Shown in pieces: positions 19,750 through 30,753 of a stretch of DNA of 42,431 nucleotides. Within the stretch, counting starts at the first letter, position 1, and each line of letters starts with the position of its first letter. Under the pieces are notes generated by a model. That model saw only the letters and a list, made by a program, of their open reading frames with translations. It was not told the DNA's origin and made no database searches. The DNA comes from an uncultured Pelagibacteraceae bacterium (GTDB lineage: Bacteria > Pseudomonadota > Alphaproteobacteria > Pelagibacterales > Pelagibacteraceae). The translations under genes were made by a program, and so were the position numbers. Location: positions 1-42,431 of the forward strand of contig CABZPB010000005.1 in NCBI GenBank assembly GCA_902527485.1, written 5' to 3'.

Positions 19750-20895
19750 ATGAAAAAAAAGATATTCACCTCAATTGGTTTGATGAGTGGTACATCGATG
19801 GATGGAGTGGACTTATCTGTTATTAAATCTGATGGTAATGATCAATTTTCCAGTATTTATAATACTTATAAAGAGTTTGATGATGGACTTTACAAGCAGT
19901 TAATTATTTTAAGAGATAAAATCAGTAATTCTACAGATTTAAGTACACATTCTAAAGAAATCAATGATGTAGAAAAAAAATTTACATTATTCAACAGTCA
20001 CTTAATAAATGATGTGATTAGAGATATAAATGAAGATATTGATTTAATAGGTTTTCATGGTCAAACAGTGTTTCATGATCCAAAAAATCAAATTTCAAAG
20101 CAGTTAGGAGATGGAAGACTTTTATCTAGTCTATTCAAAAAAATTGTAATTAATAATTTTAGACAAAATGATTTAAATCACGGAGGCCAGGGTGCTCCCC
20201 TTACACCAATATTTCATAGTTTGATTTCAAAAATAATCCAAAAAAATTTTAAGCTTAAATTACCAATAAACATAATTAATATCGGAGGTATTACTAATAT
20301 CACTCAAATCAAAGAAGATTTAAATAATTCAATAAACTTTTTTGCATATGATGTGGGTCCAGGAAATTGTTTAATAGATGACTGGGTTAGAATTAATAAA
20401 GATTTAAAATTTGATAGAGACGGAAATTACGCAAGTGTTGGAGACGTTGATGATCTTATCTTTAATCAAGCAGTAGATAACTTTGAGATTAAATCTTATG
20501 AAACATCATTGGATGTAAAAGATTTCGATACATCATTTGTAAAAGGTTTATCATTTGAAGATGGGTGTGCGACTTTAACAAAATTTACTGCATATCTAAT
20601 TGCTGATGGTTTAAGTAAAATCAACAAACAAAATGATGTTAATCCTCATCAATACATATTTTGTGGAGGTGGAAGAAAAAATAAATCTTTGATGCAAACA
20701 ATTGAAAAATATTTAGTAAATAATAATATAAATATAAAGGATATCGATGAATATAATTTTGATGGGAATTTTATTGAGTCACAGGCTTTTGCGTATTTAG
20801 CTATAAGATCATATTTAAAATTACCAATTTCATTTCCAAGCACTACAAGATGTAAAAAAGCCATTTCAGGAGGGGATATTATACAAAATTTTTAA
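19750..20895 (+). CDS. anmK: Anhydro-N-acetylmuramic acid kinase
   Basis: GLMSGTSMDGVD, GFHGQTVFHDP, NIGGITNIT, DVGPGNCLIDDW motifs. Confidence 0.95.
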   Translation: MKKKIFTSIGLMSGTSMDGVDLSVIKSDGNDQFSSIYNTYKEFDDGLYKQLIILRDKISNSTDLSTHSKEINDVEKKFTLFNSHLINDVIRDINEDIDLIGFHGQTVFHDPKNQISKQLGDGRLLSSLFKKIVINNFRQNDLNHGGQGAPLTPIFHSLISKIIQKNFKLKLPINIINIGGITNITQIKEDLNNSINFFAYDVGPGNCLIDDWVRINKDLKFDRDGNYASVGDVDDLIFNQAVDNFEIKSYETSLDVKDFDTSFVKGLSFEDGCATLTKFTAYLIADGLSKINKQNDVNPHQYIFCGGGRKNKSLMQTIEKYLVNNNINIKDIDEYNFDGNFIESQAFAYLAIRSYLKLPISFPSTTRCKKAISGGDIIQNF

Positions 20896-21548
20896 TAAAG
20901 AGCAGTTTCTTTTTTAATATACTTATCTAAACATTTATTTAATTCAGGTTCGTTTTTTGAAAAAAAATGATTTGCCTCAACTATAGTTTCAAACTCTACT
21001 TTTATCCCTTTTTGTGCACTTAGTTTGTTATCTAAGTCTTTAATGAATTCTAAAGGTACTAACTCATCTTTTTTTCCATAAACCATTAAGCCGGATGACG
21101 GACAAGGTGATAAAAAAGAAAAATCATAAACATTTGGTTGTGGTGAAATTGCGATGAATCTATTTATCTCAGGTCTCCTCATTAACAATTGCATTGCAAT
21201 TAAAGAACCAAAAGAGAATCCCGATACCCAACATTGTGAGTTATCAAAATTTTCTCTCTCTAACCAATCTAATGCTGCTGCAGCATCAGCCAATTCACCT
21301 TGACCGTTGTCAAATTCTCCATCACTTTTACCTACTCCTCTAAAATTAACTCTGCAAACAGAAAAATTATTTTCCATAAAAGTATTAAATGTTTCAACAA
21401 CTACTTTATTATTCATTGTTCCACCATATTGAGGATGAGGCTGTAGCACTAAAGCAATTGGTGAAGTATTTTTTTTACTTTTAAAATATTTTGCCTCAAG
21501 CCTTCCAGCTGGACCAGGAATAAATATTTCTAAAATTTTATTATCCAT
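20892..21548 (-). CDS. Alpha/beta hydrolase
   Basis: PHPQYGGTMNNKVV, NFRGVGKSDG, nucleophile elbow SGFSFGS, late HF. Confidence 0.85.
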   Translation of the reverse strand: MDNKILEIFIPGPAGRLEAKYFKSKKNTSPIALVLQPHPQYGGTMNNKVVVETFNTFMENNFSVCRVNFRGVGKSDGEFDNGQGELADAAAALDWLERENFDNSQCWVSGFSFGSLIAMQLLMRRPEINRFIAISPQPNVYDFSFLSPCPSSGLMVYGKKDELVPLEFIKDLDNKLSAQKGIKVEFETIVEANHFFSKNEPELNKCLDKYIKKETALY

Positions 21549-21630
21549 AATTGATATTGATAATTATTCTCAAAAAAAAATTACGTTTATCACAAGTACG
21601 TGACAAAATGTTAATGTTTTTTTTTGTTAG

Positions 21631-21662
21631 ATACTTGACTATTTTAGTCGGGTTTATATATA
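21631..21662 (+). promoter_or_regulatory. iscR/suf promoter (TTGACT-N17-TATATA) overlapped by an IscR-type dyad
   Basis: ATACTTGACTATTTTAGTCGGGT at 21631-21653; -35 TTGACT 21634-21639; -10 TATATA 21657-21662; 22 bp upstream of the iscR ATG at 21684. Confidence 0.75.
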
Positions 21663-21683
21663 CCCCTATAAAATATAGGTTTT

Positions 21684-22109
21684 ATGAAATTAACATCTAA
21701 AGGCAGATATGCGGTTATGGCTTTAGTGGATCTAGCAAGATTTAATAATATTAACCCAGTATCTCTAAGAGACATATCTCTAAGACAGGGTATTTCCCTT
21801 GATTACTTAGAGCAAATTTTTTCTAAACTTAGAAAAAAAGAAATTGTTCAAAGTGTTAGAGGAAATCAAGGAGGCTATGTTTTAAACAAAAAAGCTAAAG
21901 AGATAAAACTTACTAATATTTTTGATGCTGTTGACGAAAAAGTTAAAACAGTTCAGTGCAAAAAAGAGTCCAAAAAAGGCTGCAATGGTAAATTTACAAA
22001 ATGTTTAACCCATAATTTATGGGATGAGCTTGAAAACCATATAAATGATTTTTTTGAAAAAAAGAGTTTAGAAGATCTTATTAAAGACAACAATGAAAGA
22101 AGAATTTAA
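21684..22109 (+). CDS. iscR: Rrf2-family Fe-S regulator IscR
   Basis: [18 protein letters not shown] start; three-Cys + His cluster motif [19 protein letters not shown]; first gene of the suf operon. Confidence 0.93.
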   Translation: MKLTSKGRYAVMALVDLARFNNINPVSLRDISLRQGISLDYLEQIFSKLRKKEIVQSVRGNQGGYVLNKKAKEIKLTNIFDAVDEKVKTVQCKKESKKGCNGKFTKCLTHNLWDELENHINDFFEKKSLEDLIKDNNERRI

Positions 22110-22111
22110 AA

Positions 22112-23554
22112 ATGGATACTAGGGAAAAAGATATAGAAAAGCTAAAAGATTATAAATATGGTTTTACTACAGATATAGAAAATATTAAAGCTCCAAAAGG
22201 ATTAAACAAGGATGTGATCAAGTTTATTTCTAATATAAAAAAAGAACCACAATGGATGTTAGACTTTAGATTAAAAGCTTATGAGAGATTGAAACTTTTA
22301 AAAGAGCCAAACTGGCAAAAGCCGAAGTATCCTAAAATTGATTATCAAGATTTATACTATTATTCAGCACCAAAAAGCATGAAGGATAAGCCAAAAAGTT
22401 TAGATGAACTTGATCCTAAACTCTTAGAAACATATAAAAAACTTGGAATTCCTTTACAAGAACAAGCAAGATTAAATGGAATTGCAGTGGATGCTGTATT
22501 TGATTCTGTTTCAGTTGCAACTACTTTTAAAGGTGAATTAACAAAACATGGAATTATTTTTTGCTCGATGTCAGAGGCAATTCAAAAACATCCTGAGCTT
22601 GTTAAAAAATATTTAGGTACTGTAATACCAGTTACCGACCATTTCTTTGCCACATTAAACTCCGCTGTATTTACAGATGGATCATTTGTTTATATTCCTA
22701 AAGGTGTTAAGTGCCCTATGGAACTATCGACCTATTTCAGAATTAATGCTTCACAGACAGGTCAATTTGAAAGAACATTGATTATTGCTGATGAGGGTAG
22801 TTATGTGAGTTACCTTGAGGGATGTACTGCTCCAATGAGAGATGAAAATCAATTACATGCCGCGAATGTGGAATTAATTGCTTTAGACGACGCAGAAATA
22901 AAATATTCAACTGTACAAAATTGGTATCCAGGTGATGAAAATGGTAAAGGAGGAATTTATAATTTTGTAACTAAAAGAGGGTTATGTAAGGGAAAAAATT
23001 CTAAGATTTCTTGGACGCAAGTTGAAACAGGTTCAGCTATAACTTGGAAATATCCAAGCTGTATATTAAAAGGTGATAATTCAATTGGAGAATTTTACTC
23101 TATAGCAATTACAAACAATCATCAAAAAGCAGATACTGGAACTAAGATGATTCATTTAGGAAAAAATACTAAAAGTAAAATTATTTCCAAAGGTATAAGT
23201 GCTGGATTTTCAGATATGACTTACAGAGGTTTAGTAGATATTAATTCAAAAGCAAAAAATTCAAGTAATTATACGCAATGCGATTCTTTATTAATGGGAA
23301 ATAAGTGTGGGGCACACACAGTACCCTATATCAAAAATAAAAATATTGACTCTAATATTGCACATGAAGCTACGACATCAAAAATAAGTGAAGAACAATT
23401 ACATTATTGTCAACAAAGAGGACTTAATCCTGAGGAAGCTGTAGGATTAATTGTTAATGGTTTTTGTAAGGAAGTGCTGCAACAATTACCAATGGAGTTT
23501 GCAGTCGAGGCCCAAAAACTTGTTGGCATTAGTTTAGAGGGGAGTGTTGGTTAA
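22112..23554 (+). CDS. sufB: Fe-S cluster assembly protein SufB
   Basis: Typical SufB sequence ([41 protein letters not shown]). Confidence 0.97.
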   Translation: MDTREKDIEKLKDYKYGFTTDIENIKAPKGLNKDVIKFISNIKKEPQWMLDFRLKAYERLKLLKEPNWQKPKYPKIDYQDLYYYSAPKSMKDKPKSLDELDPKLLETYKKLGIPLQEQARLNGIAVDAVFDSVSVATTFKGELTKHGIIFCSMSEAIQKHPELVKKYLGTVIPVTDHFFATLNSAVFTDGSFVYIPKGVKCPMELSTYFRINASQTGQFERTLIIADEGSYVSYLEGCTAPMRDENQLHAANVELIALDDAEIKYSTVQNWYPGDENGKGGIYNFVTKRGLCKGKNSKISWTQVETGSAITWKYPSCILKGDNSIGEFYSIAITNNHQKADTGTKMIHLGKNTKSKIISKGISAGFSDMTYRGLVDINSKAKNSSNYTQCDSLLMGNKCGAHTVPYIKNKNIDSNIAHEATTSKISEEQLHYCQQRGLNPEEAVGLIVNGFCKEVLQQLPMEFAVEAQKLVGISLEGSVG

Positions 23555-24288
23555 TGCTTAAAATAACTAATTTAAATGCGAATGTCGAAAATAAATCGAT
23601 TTTAAAAGGTTTTTCATTGAATATAAATCCTGGTGAAGTTCATGCAATAATGGGTCCAAACGGATCAGGAAAAAGTACGTTATCTAATATTCTATCAGGA
23701 AAAAAAGGTTACAAAGTATCAGGTGAGATCTTATTCGAAAATGGAAATTTATTTGATCTTGAGACTGAAGAGAGAGCGCATAAAGGAATATTTTTGGCTT
23801 TCCAATATCCATTAGAGATTCCAGGTGTAAATACAAATATATTTTTAAAGACATCTTTAAATGCAATTAGAAAAGCAAGAGGTGAAAAAGAATTAGACGC
23901 AATAGAATTTTTAAAACTTGTGAAAGAAAAAGCTAAAGAATTAAAATTTGATGAAGAAAAACTGAATAGACAATTAAATGTTGGATTTTCAGGTGGAGAA
24001 AAAAAGAAAAATGAAATTCTACAAATGTCTATGTTAGCTCCAAAACTATCCATTTTAGATGAGACAGACTCAGGTCTAGACATAGATGCGCTTAAAATAG
24101 TTGCAGATGGAGTTAATACTTTAAGAAAGAAAGATAATTCTTTTCTGATAATAACTCATTATCAAAGATTATTAGATTACATTAAACCTGACTTTGTTCA
24201 TGTTTTAATGAATGGAAAGATAATAAGATCTGGTGGCCCAGAATTAGCAATAGAGTTAGAAAAAAAAGGTTATGAAAGTTTTAATTAA
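23554..24288 (+). CDS. sufC: Fe-S cluster assembly ATPase SufC
   Basis: Walker A GPNGSGKSTL, FSGGEKKKNEILQM signature, LDETDSGLDIDAL. Confidence 0.97.
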   Translation: MLKITNLNANVENKSILKGFSLNINPGEVHAIMGPNGSGKSTLSNILSGKKGYKVSGEILFENGNLFDLETEERAHKGIFLAFQYPLEIPGVNTNIFLKTSLNAIRKARGEKELDAIEFLKLVKEKAKELKFDEEKLNRQLNVGFSGGEKKKNEILQMSMLAPKLSILDETDSGLDIDALKIVADGVNTLRKKDNSFLIITHYQRLLDYIKPDFVHVLMNGKIIRSGGPELAIELEKKGYESFN

Positions 24289-25536
24289 ATGAATGAACAA
24301 TTACAATTAGATTTTGATAAAATAATAAAGACTTTAAAAATTTCGGAAAAGGAAATTCAATTAAAAAAAAGTTTTTTAAATAATTTCAAAAAAAAGGGCT
24401 TTCCAAATAGAAAACAAGAAGATTGGAAATTTTTAGATATTAGTCAAATTATTAAAAAAAATATTGGTGATTTGAGCTTCTTTAACGATTACTCATTACC
24501 AAATAAAATTAATCCATCTATTTTTGTTGATGGTTTAGAGCACAATAAGATTATTTTTATTAATGGTAGAATTGAAAAAATTGATTTTAGTTATGAAGAT
24601 CAAAGTCAAATTGAAATAAATGATGAAATTGGAAAAAATATTAAAGTTGATAATGAAAATTCTTTAATTGATTTAAATAATGCTTTCACTAATAAAGTTT
24701 ATAAAATTTTAATCAAAAAGAATTATTCTTTAAAGAAACCCTTAATAATCTATCATTCAACAAATAATAAGATTAAGTCAAAAAATATTAATTTAAGTTT
24801 AAATTTTGAATTAGAGGAAAATAGTTGCTTAAGACTTATTGACTATTTTAGTGACAATACAAACAAAAATTTTGTAAATATTTTGTATAATTTTAATTTA
24901 AAAAAATACTCAATTCTTAAAAATTATAAACTTGATAAGTTTAGAAATAACAATTTAAAGTACTCATTTAATAATATTGAACAAGACGATAATAGTATTT
25001 CAGAAACATTTATATTGTCTGCTGGTTCAGACTATTTTAAAAATGAAGTTAATTGCAATTTAAATGGTCAGTATTCATCTGCTTTTATTAATGGGGTTTT
25101 TTCATTAAAAGAAAATCAACAGCATGAAATTAGATCTACAATAAATCATTTGGTCGAGAACACCAAAAGTTATCAACTTATTAAAAGCGTACTTGGAAAA
25201 AATTCAAAATCTGCGTATCAAGGAAGAATTTTTGTAGACTCTAAAGCTCAAAAAACTGATGGCTATCAGTTAAGTAAAGCAATATTATTAGATGAAACCT
25301 CTGAGTTTAATGCAAAACCAGAATTAGAAATTTATGCTGATGATGTAAAATGCTCGCACGGATCAGCGTCAGGAAGTTTAAATGAAAACTCAATCTTTTA
25401 TTTAATGTCTCGAGGTTTAAACTATCAACAATCTAAAGAACTTTTAATTAATGGATTTTTACTCGATGTTGTTGAAAAAATAACAGATTCAGAAATTAGA
25501 AATTTAGTTAAAAATATTATTGGATTAAAAGAATGA
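24289..25536 (+). CDS. sufD: Fe-S cluster assembly protein SufD
   Basis: KQEDWKFLDIS, YQGRIFVDSKAQKTDGYQLSKAILLDETSEFNAKPELEIYADDVKCSHGSASG. Confidence 0.96.
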   Translation: MNEQLQLDFDKIIKTLKISEKEIQLKKSFLNNFKKKGFPNRKQEDWKFLDISQIIKKNIGDLSFFNDYSLPNKINPSIFVDGLEHNKIIFINGRIEKIDFSYEDQSQIEINDEIGKNIKVDNENSLIDLNNAFTNKVYKILIKKNYSLKKPLIIYHSTNNKIKSKNINLSLNFELEENSCLRLIDYFSDNTNKNFVNILYNFNLKKYSILKNYKLDKFRNNNLKYSFNNIEQDDNSISETFILSAGSDYFKNEVNCNLNGQYSSAFINGVFSLKENQQHEIRSTINHLVENTKSYQLIKSVLGKNSKSAYQGRIFVDSKAQKTDGYQLSKAILLDETSEFNAKPELEIYADDVKCSHGSASGSLNENSIFYLMSRGLNYQQSKELLINGFLLDVVEKITDSEIRNLVKNIIGLKE

Positions 25537-26753
25537 ATATAAATAATATTAAAAAAGAATTTCCAATTTTTGATGAAAAAATCCAAAATAATGATTTGGT
25601 TTATTTGGATAGTGCCAACTCATCACAAAAACCTAAGGTAGTTCTAGATAGGATAAATGATTTTTACTCTAAACAGTTTTCAAATGTAGGTAGGAGCATA
25701 CATTATTTAGCTGTTGCAGCTACTAATTTGTATGAAAATACAAGAACTTCTGTACAAAAATATATAAATGCGAAAGATAAAAATGAAATTGTATTTACTA
25801 AAGGTGCTACAGAGGCTTTAAATTTGGTCGCTAACACTTTAGGTCAAGCGCTCTTGGAGCCAAATGACGAAATTTTAATTACAGAGCTAGAACATCACTC
25901 AAATTACGTTCCATGGCATTTTTTAAGAAAATCCAAAAATATAAAAATAAAGTTTGCAGAGATAAATGAAGATGGAGATATTCCGATTGAAAATATAGAA
26001 AAAGAAATTACAGATAAAACTAAAGTAATAGCAATAACTCATTTATCTAATGTCACTGGTGCAGTTTTACCAATCAAAGAGATAACCCAATTAGCACATT
26101 CTAAGGGTATAGTTGTTGTAGTAGATGGATGTCAGGGAGGACCGCATTTAAAATTAGATATGCAAGACCTGAATTGTGATTTTTATGCAATATCATGTCA
26201 CAAAATGTATGGCCCAACTGGACTTGGAGTTTTGTATGGAAAAAAGAATTGGTTAGAGCAACTCCCACCATACCAAGGAGGTGGAGGAATGATAAACGAG
26301 GTAAAAAAAGATAGAATTTCTTATGGTGAACTCCCTAACAAGTATGAAGCTGGAACGATGGCTACAGCACAAGTAATTGCGTTTGATCAATCAATAAAAT
26401 TTCTAGAAAGCATTGGAATTGAAAACATAATTAAGCACGAAAAAGAATTAATTGAATATGGCCAAGAAATTTTAAAAAAGAATAATTCTGTTAAACTAAT
26501 TGGGAATCCTAAAGAACGAGGTGGAGTGTTATCCTTTACTGTAGAAGGAGTTCATCCACATGATATTGCTACTATTTTAGATGAAACTGGGGTTGCTATA
26601 AGAGCAGGTCATCATTGTTGTCAAATACTTCATGACAAATTAGGTATTCCTGCGAGTGCGCGAGCATCTTTAGGAGTTTATAACACTAAAGACGATTTAG
26701 ATAAACTTAATGAAGGAATAAATAATTGTAAAAAAATTTTTGATTTAAAATGA
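25533..26753 (+). CDS. sufS: Cysteine desulfurase SufS
   Basis: PLP Lys region ISCHKMYGPTGLGVLYG; IRAGHHCCQ active-site Cys. Confidence 0.96.
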   Translation: MNINNIKKEFPIFDEKIQNNDLVYLDSANSSQKPKVVLDRINDFYSKQFSNVGRSIHYLAVAATNLYENTRTSVQKYINAKDKNEIVFTKGATEALNLVANTLGQALLEPNDEILITELEHHSNYVPWHFLRKSKNIKIKFAEINEDGDIPIENIEKEITDKTKVIAITHLSNVTGAVLPIKEITQLAHSKGIVVVVDGCQGGPHLKLDMQDLNCDFYAISCHKMYGPTGLGVLYGKKNWLEQLPPYQGGGGMINEVKKDRISYGELPNKYEAGTMATAQVIAFDQSIKFLESIGIENIIKHEKELIEYGQEILKKNNSVKLIGNPKERGGVLSFTVEGVHPHDIATILDETGVAIRAGHHCCQILHDKLGIPASARASLGVYNTKDDLDKLNEGINNCKKIFDLK

Positions 26754-27214
26754 ACTTAAAAGAATTATATCAAGAAATAATTTTAGAACACGGAAAAAAT
26801 CCTAGGAATTTAGGAAAAACAGAAAATTTTAATAAAGATGCCAAAGGTAATAATCCATTATGTGGAGATAATGTACATGTGTATTTAAAATTAAATGAAC
26901 AAAGAAAAGTAGAGGATATTTCTTTTGAAGGAAGTGGGTGTGCAATATCAATGGCATCAGCTTCTATAATGACAGATTTAATTAAAGGAAAAAGTGATAA
27001 TGAGGCTAAAGAAATAATTGAGGATTTTTTAGGAATGATTAAAGAAAATCCTGAACTTAAAAATAATATTCTAAAAGAGGATGATAAAACAAAATTAATG
27101 TGTTTATCAGGCGTGAAACAATATCCCATGCGAGTTAAATGTGCCACCTTATCATGGCACACTTTAGTGTCTGCAATGGAAAATGATGGAAAAGAAATAA
27201 GCACAGAAAATTAA
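26750..27214 (+). CDS. sufU: SufU/NifU-N-type scaffold or sulfur-transfer protein
   Basis: LYQEIILEHGKNPRN, LCGDNV, GSGCAISMASASIM, MRVKCATLSWHTL motifs. Confidence 0.9.
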   Translation: MNLKELYQEIILEHGKNPRNLGKTENFNKDAKGNNPLCGDNVHVYLKLNEQRKVEDISFEGSGCAISMASASIMTDLIKGKSDNEAKEIIEDFLGMIKENPELKNNILKEDDKTKLMCLSGVKQYPMRVKCATLSWHTLVSAMENDGKEISTEN

Positions 27215-27216
27215 TT

Positions 27217-27513
27217 ATGGACGTTAAAAATAAAATAATTGAGGAAATTAGGAAAATTTACGATCCAGAATTACCAGTGAATATATATGAACTTGGATTA
27301 ATTTATGATATTAAAGTAGATGGTAGTAGGGCTGAAATTAAGATGACACTAACAACACCAAATTGTCCAGTAGCTGAAAGTTTACCTAAAGAGGTAAAAG
27401 AAGGCGCAATGCAAGTAGAGGGAATAGATGATGTAGATCTCCAACTAGTTTGGGATCCACCTTGGACAAAAGATATGATGTCAGATGCTGCTAAATTGGA
27501 GTTGAATTTATAA
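27217..27513 (+). CDS. sufT: SufT-like MIP18/DUF59 family protein
   Basis: IRKIYDPELPVNIYELGLIYDI, TTPNCPVAESLP, VWDPPWTKDMMSD. Confidence 0.9.
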   Translation: MDVKNKIIEEIRKIYDPELPVNIYELGLIYDIKVDGSRAEIKMTLTTPNCPVAESLPKEVKEGAMQVEGIDDVDLQLVWDPPWTKDMMSDAAKLELNL

Positions 27514-27845
27514 TGAGTCAAATAATTAAATTAAGTGATAATGCTGCCTCAAGAATAAAAGAAATCATGTCTAATGCTGAAAAAAATGCAATTGGTGTGA
27601 GAGTTTCTGTAAAATCAGGTGGCTGTGCAGGTATGTCATACGTGATGGAATATTCGAAAAAGATCAATCCAAACGATGAGTTGATTGAGGACAAAGGAGT
27701 AAAAGTCTACATTGATGCAGCTGCAGTTATGTATCTTCTAGGTACAGAGATGGATTATAAAAAAGAGGATTTTTCCTCTACATTTGTTTTTAATAATCCT
27801 AACGAGACTGAAAGATGTGGCTGCGGAGAATCCTTTAAGGTTTAA
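27513..27845 (+). CDS. sufA: A-type Fe-S carrier (SufA/IscA/HesB family)
   Basis: Three conserved Cys: [14 protein letters not shown] and CGCGESF. Confidence 0.92.
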   Translation: MSQIIKLSDNAASRIKEIMSNAEKNAIGVRVSVKSGGCAGMSYVMEYSKKINPNDELIEDKGVKVYIDAAAVMYLLGTEMDYKKEDFSSTFVFNNPNETERCGCGESFKV

Positions 27846-29248
27846 CAGCTATAATACATTTCAAATTCAATTGGATGCGGAGTATGTTCGAAGTTATGAA
27901 TTTCCTCATACTTTAATGCGATGTAAGCATCAATTTGATCATCAGTGAATACATTACCTTGTTTTAAGAAATCTCTATCTTTATCAAGACTTTCCATTGC
28001 TTCTCTTAAAGATCCACAAACAGTAGGGATTTTTTTAACTTCGTCCTCAGACAACGCATAGAGGTCTTTATCAAATGATTTACCTGGATCAATTTTATTT
28101 TTAATTCCATCTAAACCAGCCATTAACATTGCAGCAAAAGTTAAATAAGGGTTTCCGGCTGCATCACCAAATCTAATTTCACATCTAGCTGCCTTTTTAC
28201 TCAAAGTAACAGGAATTCTACAAGATGCTGATCTGTTTCTTGCTGAATAAGCTAATAAAACTGGAGCTTCAAATCCTGGGATTAATCTTTTGTAACTATT
28301 CGTTGTAGCATTTGAAAAAGCATTAATCGCTTTCGCATGCTTTAAAATTCCACCTATGTAGTTTAAAGCTGTATCAGACAATCCTGCATATTTGTCACCA
28401 GAAAATAATGCAGTATCACCTTTCCAAATTGACTGGTGAACGTGCATACCTGAACCATTATCACCCTTAACAGGCTTTGGCATAAATGTAGCTGTTTTAC
28501 CAAATGAATTTGAAACCATGTGAACAGCATATTTATAAAGTTGTAAGTTATCAGCTTGATCAACTAGAGTTCCAAAATACATTCCAAGCTCGTGTTGGCT
28601 AGGTGCAACTTCATGGTGGTGTTTTTCAACTTTAATTCCCATTTCTTTCATGGCTTTTAAATATTCACTTCTCATGTCCTGCTCACTATCAACTGGTGGA
28701 ACTGGGAAATACCCACCTTTAATACCTGGTCTATGACCTAAATTTCCATTTTCATATTCTTTACCAGTATTGTATGGACCTTCCTTACTATCAATTTTAA
28801 ACCCAGTTTCGTTCATATCATTTTTAAATCTTACATCATCGAATACAAAAAATTCTGCCTCAGGACCAAAAAATGCTTTATCTCCTATCCCTGAACTTTT
28901 TAAGTAAGCCTCAGCTTTTTTGGCTGTACCTCTTGGATCTCTTTCATAAGGATCCTTTTTAATTGCATCCAAAATATCACAAAATAAATTCAATGTATTA
29001 TGAGATGTAAATGGATCTACTATTGCTCTTGATGTATCTGGTTTAAGGATCATGTCAGACTCATTAATTGCTTTCCAACCTGCAATTGATGATCCATCAA
29101 AAAAAATTCCTTCATTTAACATTTCATCATCGACCATCTTTGCATCCATGGTTACATGTTGTAATTTACCTCTAGGATCAGTAAATCTTAAGTCTACGTA
29201 TTCAATGTCTTTATCTTTGATAGTTTTTAATACATCGTTTGAACTCAT
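27842..29248 (-). CDS. glnA: Type I glutamine synthetase
   Basis: [57 protein letters not shown], adenylylation-type NLPPE/Tyr C-terminal region. Confidence 0.97.
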   Translation of the reverse strand: MSSNDVLKTIKDKDIEYVDLRFTDPRGKLQHVTMDAKMVDDEMLNEGIFFDGSSIAGWKAINESDMILKPDTSRAIVDPFTSHNTLNLFCDILDAIKKDPYERDPRGTAKKAEAYLKSSGIGDKAFFGPEAEFFVFDDVRFKNDMNETGFKIDSKEGPYNTGKEYENGNLGHRPGIKGGYFPVPPVDSEQDMRSEYLKAMKEMGIKVEKHHHEVAPSQHELGMYFGTLVDQADNLQLYKYAVHMVSNSFGKTATFMPKPVKGDNGSGMHVHQSIWKGDTALFSGDKYAGLSDTALNYIGGILKHAKAINAFSNATTNSYKRLIPGFEAPVLLAYSARNRSASCRIPVTLSKKAARCEIRFGDAAGNPYLTFAAMLMAGLDGIKNKIDPGKSFDKDLYALSEDEVKKIPTVCGSLREAMESLDKDRDFLKQGNVFTDDQIDAYIALKYEEIHNFEHTPHPIEFEMYYSC

Positions 29249-29275
29249 GTTATCTCCTTTATAATTCTGGGCCTT

Positions 29276-29324
29276 GTGATATCAAATAAAGACTGTTAAA
29301 TAATGTTCTTTTACTTTATATCAC
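29276..29324 (-). promoter_or_regulatory. Imperfect inverted repeat in the glnA 5' leader
   Basis: GTGATATCAAATAAAG (29276-29291) vs CTTTATATCAC (29314-29324); lies 28-76 nt upstream of the glnA start at 29248. Confidence 0.5.
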
Positions 29325-29389
29325 CTATGCACTTTTCACATAAGTTTACAATCAAACTTAAAAAAAAACTAACACTCATAAGTTGAATA

Positions 29390-29869
29390 ATGACATTAAT
29401 AAACCAAGAACCAGTAAAAAGAGTTCAGAAAATATTGAAAGAATTTGACAAAAATTCTGAGGTAATTGTTCTAAAGAGTTCAGCAAGGACCGCTCTTGAA
29501 GCCGCTAAATCTTTAAATTGCGAAGTTGGTGCGATCGTCAAAAGTTTACTTTTTAAAACTGAGCAAAACTTTACTTTATGTCTTGTAGCTGGAGATAAAA
29601 AAGCCTCACTTAATAAAATTAAAAAAATTTTAAATATGAAAGATGTATACATGGCTTCAGCTGATGATGTTAAAAATGTTACAGGTTTTACCATAGGGGG
29701 TGTATCACCAATTGGTCATTCAAACAAAATTGATATTTTAATAGATCTTTCCTTAGATAGATTTAAGGAATTATTTGCTGCAGCTGGTCATCCTAACTGT
29801 ATATTTAAAATTAGCTTTGAGGATTTGAGTAAAATTACCAAAGGATCAGTCAAAGAATTAGTAGAATGA
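29390..29869 (+). CDS. YbaK/EbsC-family aminoacyl-tRNA deacylase-like protein
   Basis: GAIVKSLLF, VAGDKKASLNKI, IGGVSPIGH, DRFKELFAAAGHPNCIFKISFEDL. Confidence 0.9.
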   Translation: MTLINQEPVKRVQKILKEFDKNSEVIVLKSSARTALEAAKSLNCEVGAIVKSLLFKTEQNFTLCLVAGDKKASLNKIKKILNMKDVYMASADDVKNVTGFTIGGVSPIGHSNKIDILIDLSLDRFKELFAAAGHPNCIFKISFEDLSKITKGSVKELVE

Positions 29870-30753
29870 CACAGCCAAAATTATTAGATTATTTATTACT
29901 AGTTTTGTTAGCACTAATTTGGGCTTCTGCTTTTTTTAATATTAAAATTGCAACTTATTCATTTGGACCAGTAACAATTGCTTTTTTAAGAGTTTTTTTT
30001 GGAGCCATACCCGTTTTAGTACTTTGTTACTGTAAGGACATAAAGATAGAAGCATTTTCAAAAGATTGGTACTGGTTTGCCTTAATAGGTTTTATAAATC
30101 TTGTTGCACCTTTTTTTCTTATTGCTTATGGAATCAAATCTGTTCAAAGTAATCTAGCAGCAATTTTAATGTCTACAACACCCTTAAGCTCCACTGTATT
30201 GGGTCATTTTTATATAAAAAATGAGAAGTTCAACTTTATTAAAACCTTTGGAATTTTGATTGGTTTTTCTGGTATCCTTTATCTATTTTCAGATAATTTA
30301 TTGATTGATGAGAATAACTTTATATCTGCTTTATTAATACTCTTAGGTTCCACCTGTTATGTAATTGGTGGTGTTTTAACTTTAAAAATAAGTAAAAAGA
30401 GGAATGAAAACGTAACTGGCTCCATATTAATTTGGGCAACGATTATTTTGATACCTCTTGTCAGTTTTATAGAACAACCCTGGAATTTATCACCAAGATT
30501 AGATTCAACTATTTCAGTTGTTTATTTAGGACTTGTTTCAACTGGAATAGCTTGGCTTTTAAGATTTAGAATTTTAGTAAACAATGGCTTAATTTTTCAA
30601 TCACAAGTATCTTATTTAATTCCTATTTTTGGTACTATTTTAAGCTATATATTCTTAGAGGAATTAATTACAACAAAAGTATTAGTTTCTTTAATTGCTG
30701 TTTCGATTGGTATTTATTTTGTAAGAAAAGCAGATTATATAAAAATTACTTAA
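29866..30753 (+). CDS. EamA/DMT-superfamily transporter
   Basis: About 10 hydrophobic segments, ALIWASAFFNIKIA N-terminus, duplicated EamA architecture. Confidence 0.9.
   Translation: MTQPKLLDYLLLVLLALIWASAFFNIKIATYSFGPVTIAFLRVFFGAIPVLVLCYCKDIKIEAFSKDWYWFALIGFINLVAPFFLIAYGIKSVQSNLAAILMSTTPLSSTVLGHFYIKNEKFNFIKTFGILIGFSGILYLFSDNLLIDENNFISALLILLGSTCYVIGGVLTLKISKKRNENVTGSILIWATIILIPLVSFIEQPWNLSPRLDSTISVVYLGLVSTGIAWLLRFRILVNNGLIFQSQVSYLIPIFGTILSYIFLEELITTKVLVSLIAVSIGIYFVRKADYIKIT

Noticed and set aside
21588-21610. TCACAAGTACGTGA near the iscR promoter as an operator
   Set aside because: Only 4-bp arms; not distinguishable from chance
26770-27521. Minus-strand ORFs inside sufU and sufT (26770-27204, 27303-27521)
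   Set aside because: Fully antisense to well-recognised suf genes; no SD or family resemblance
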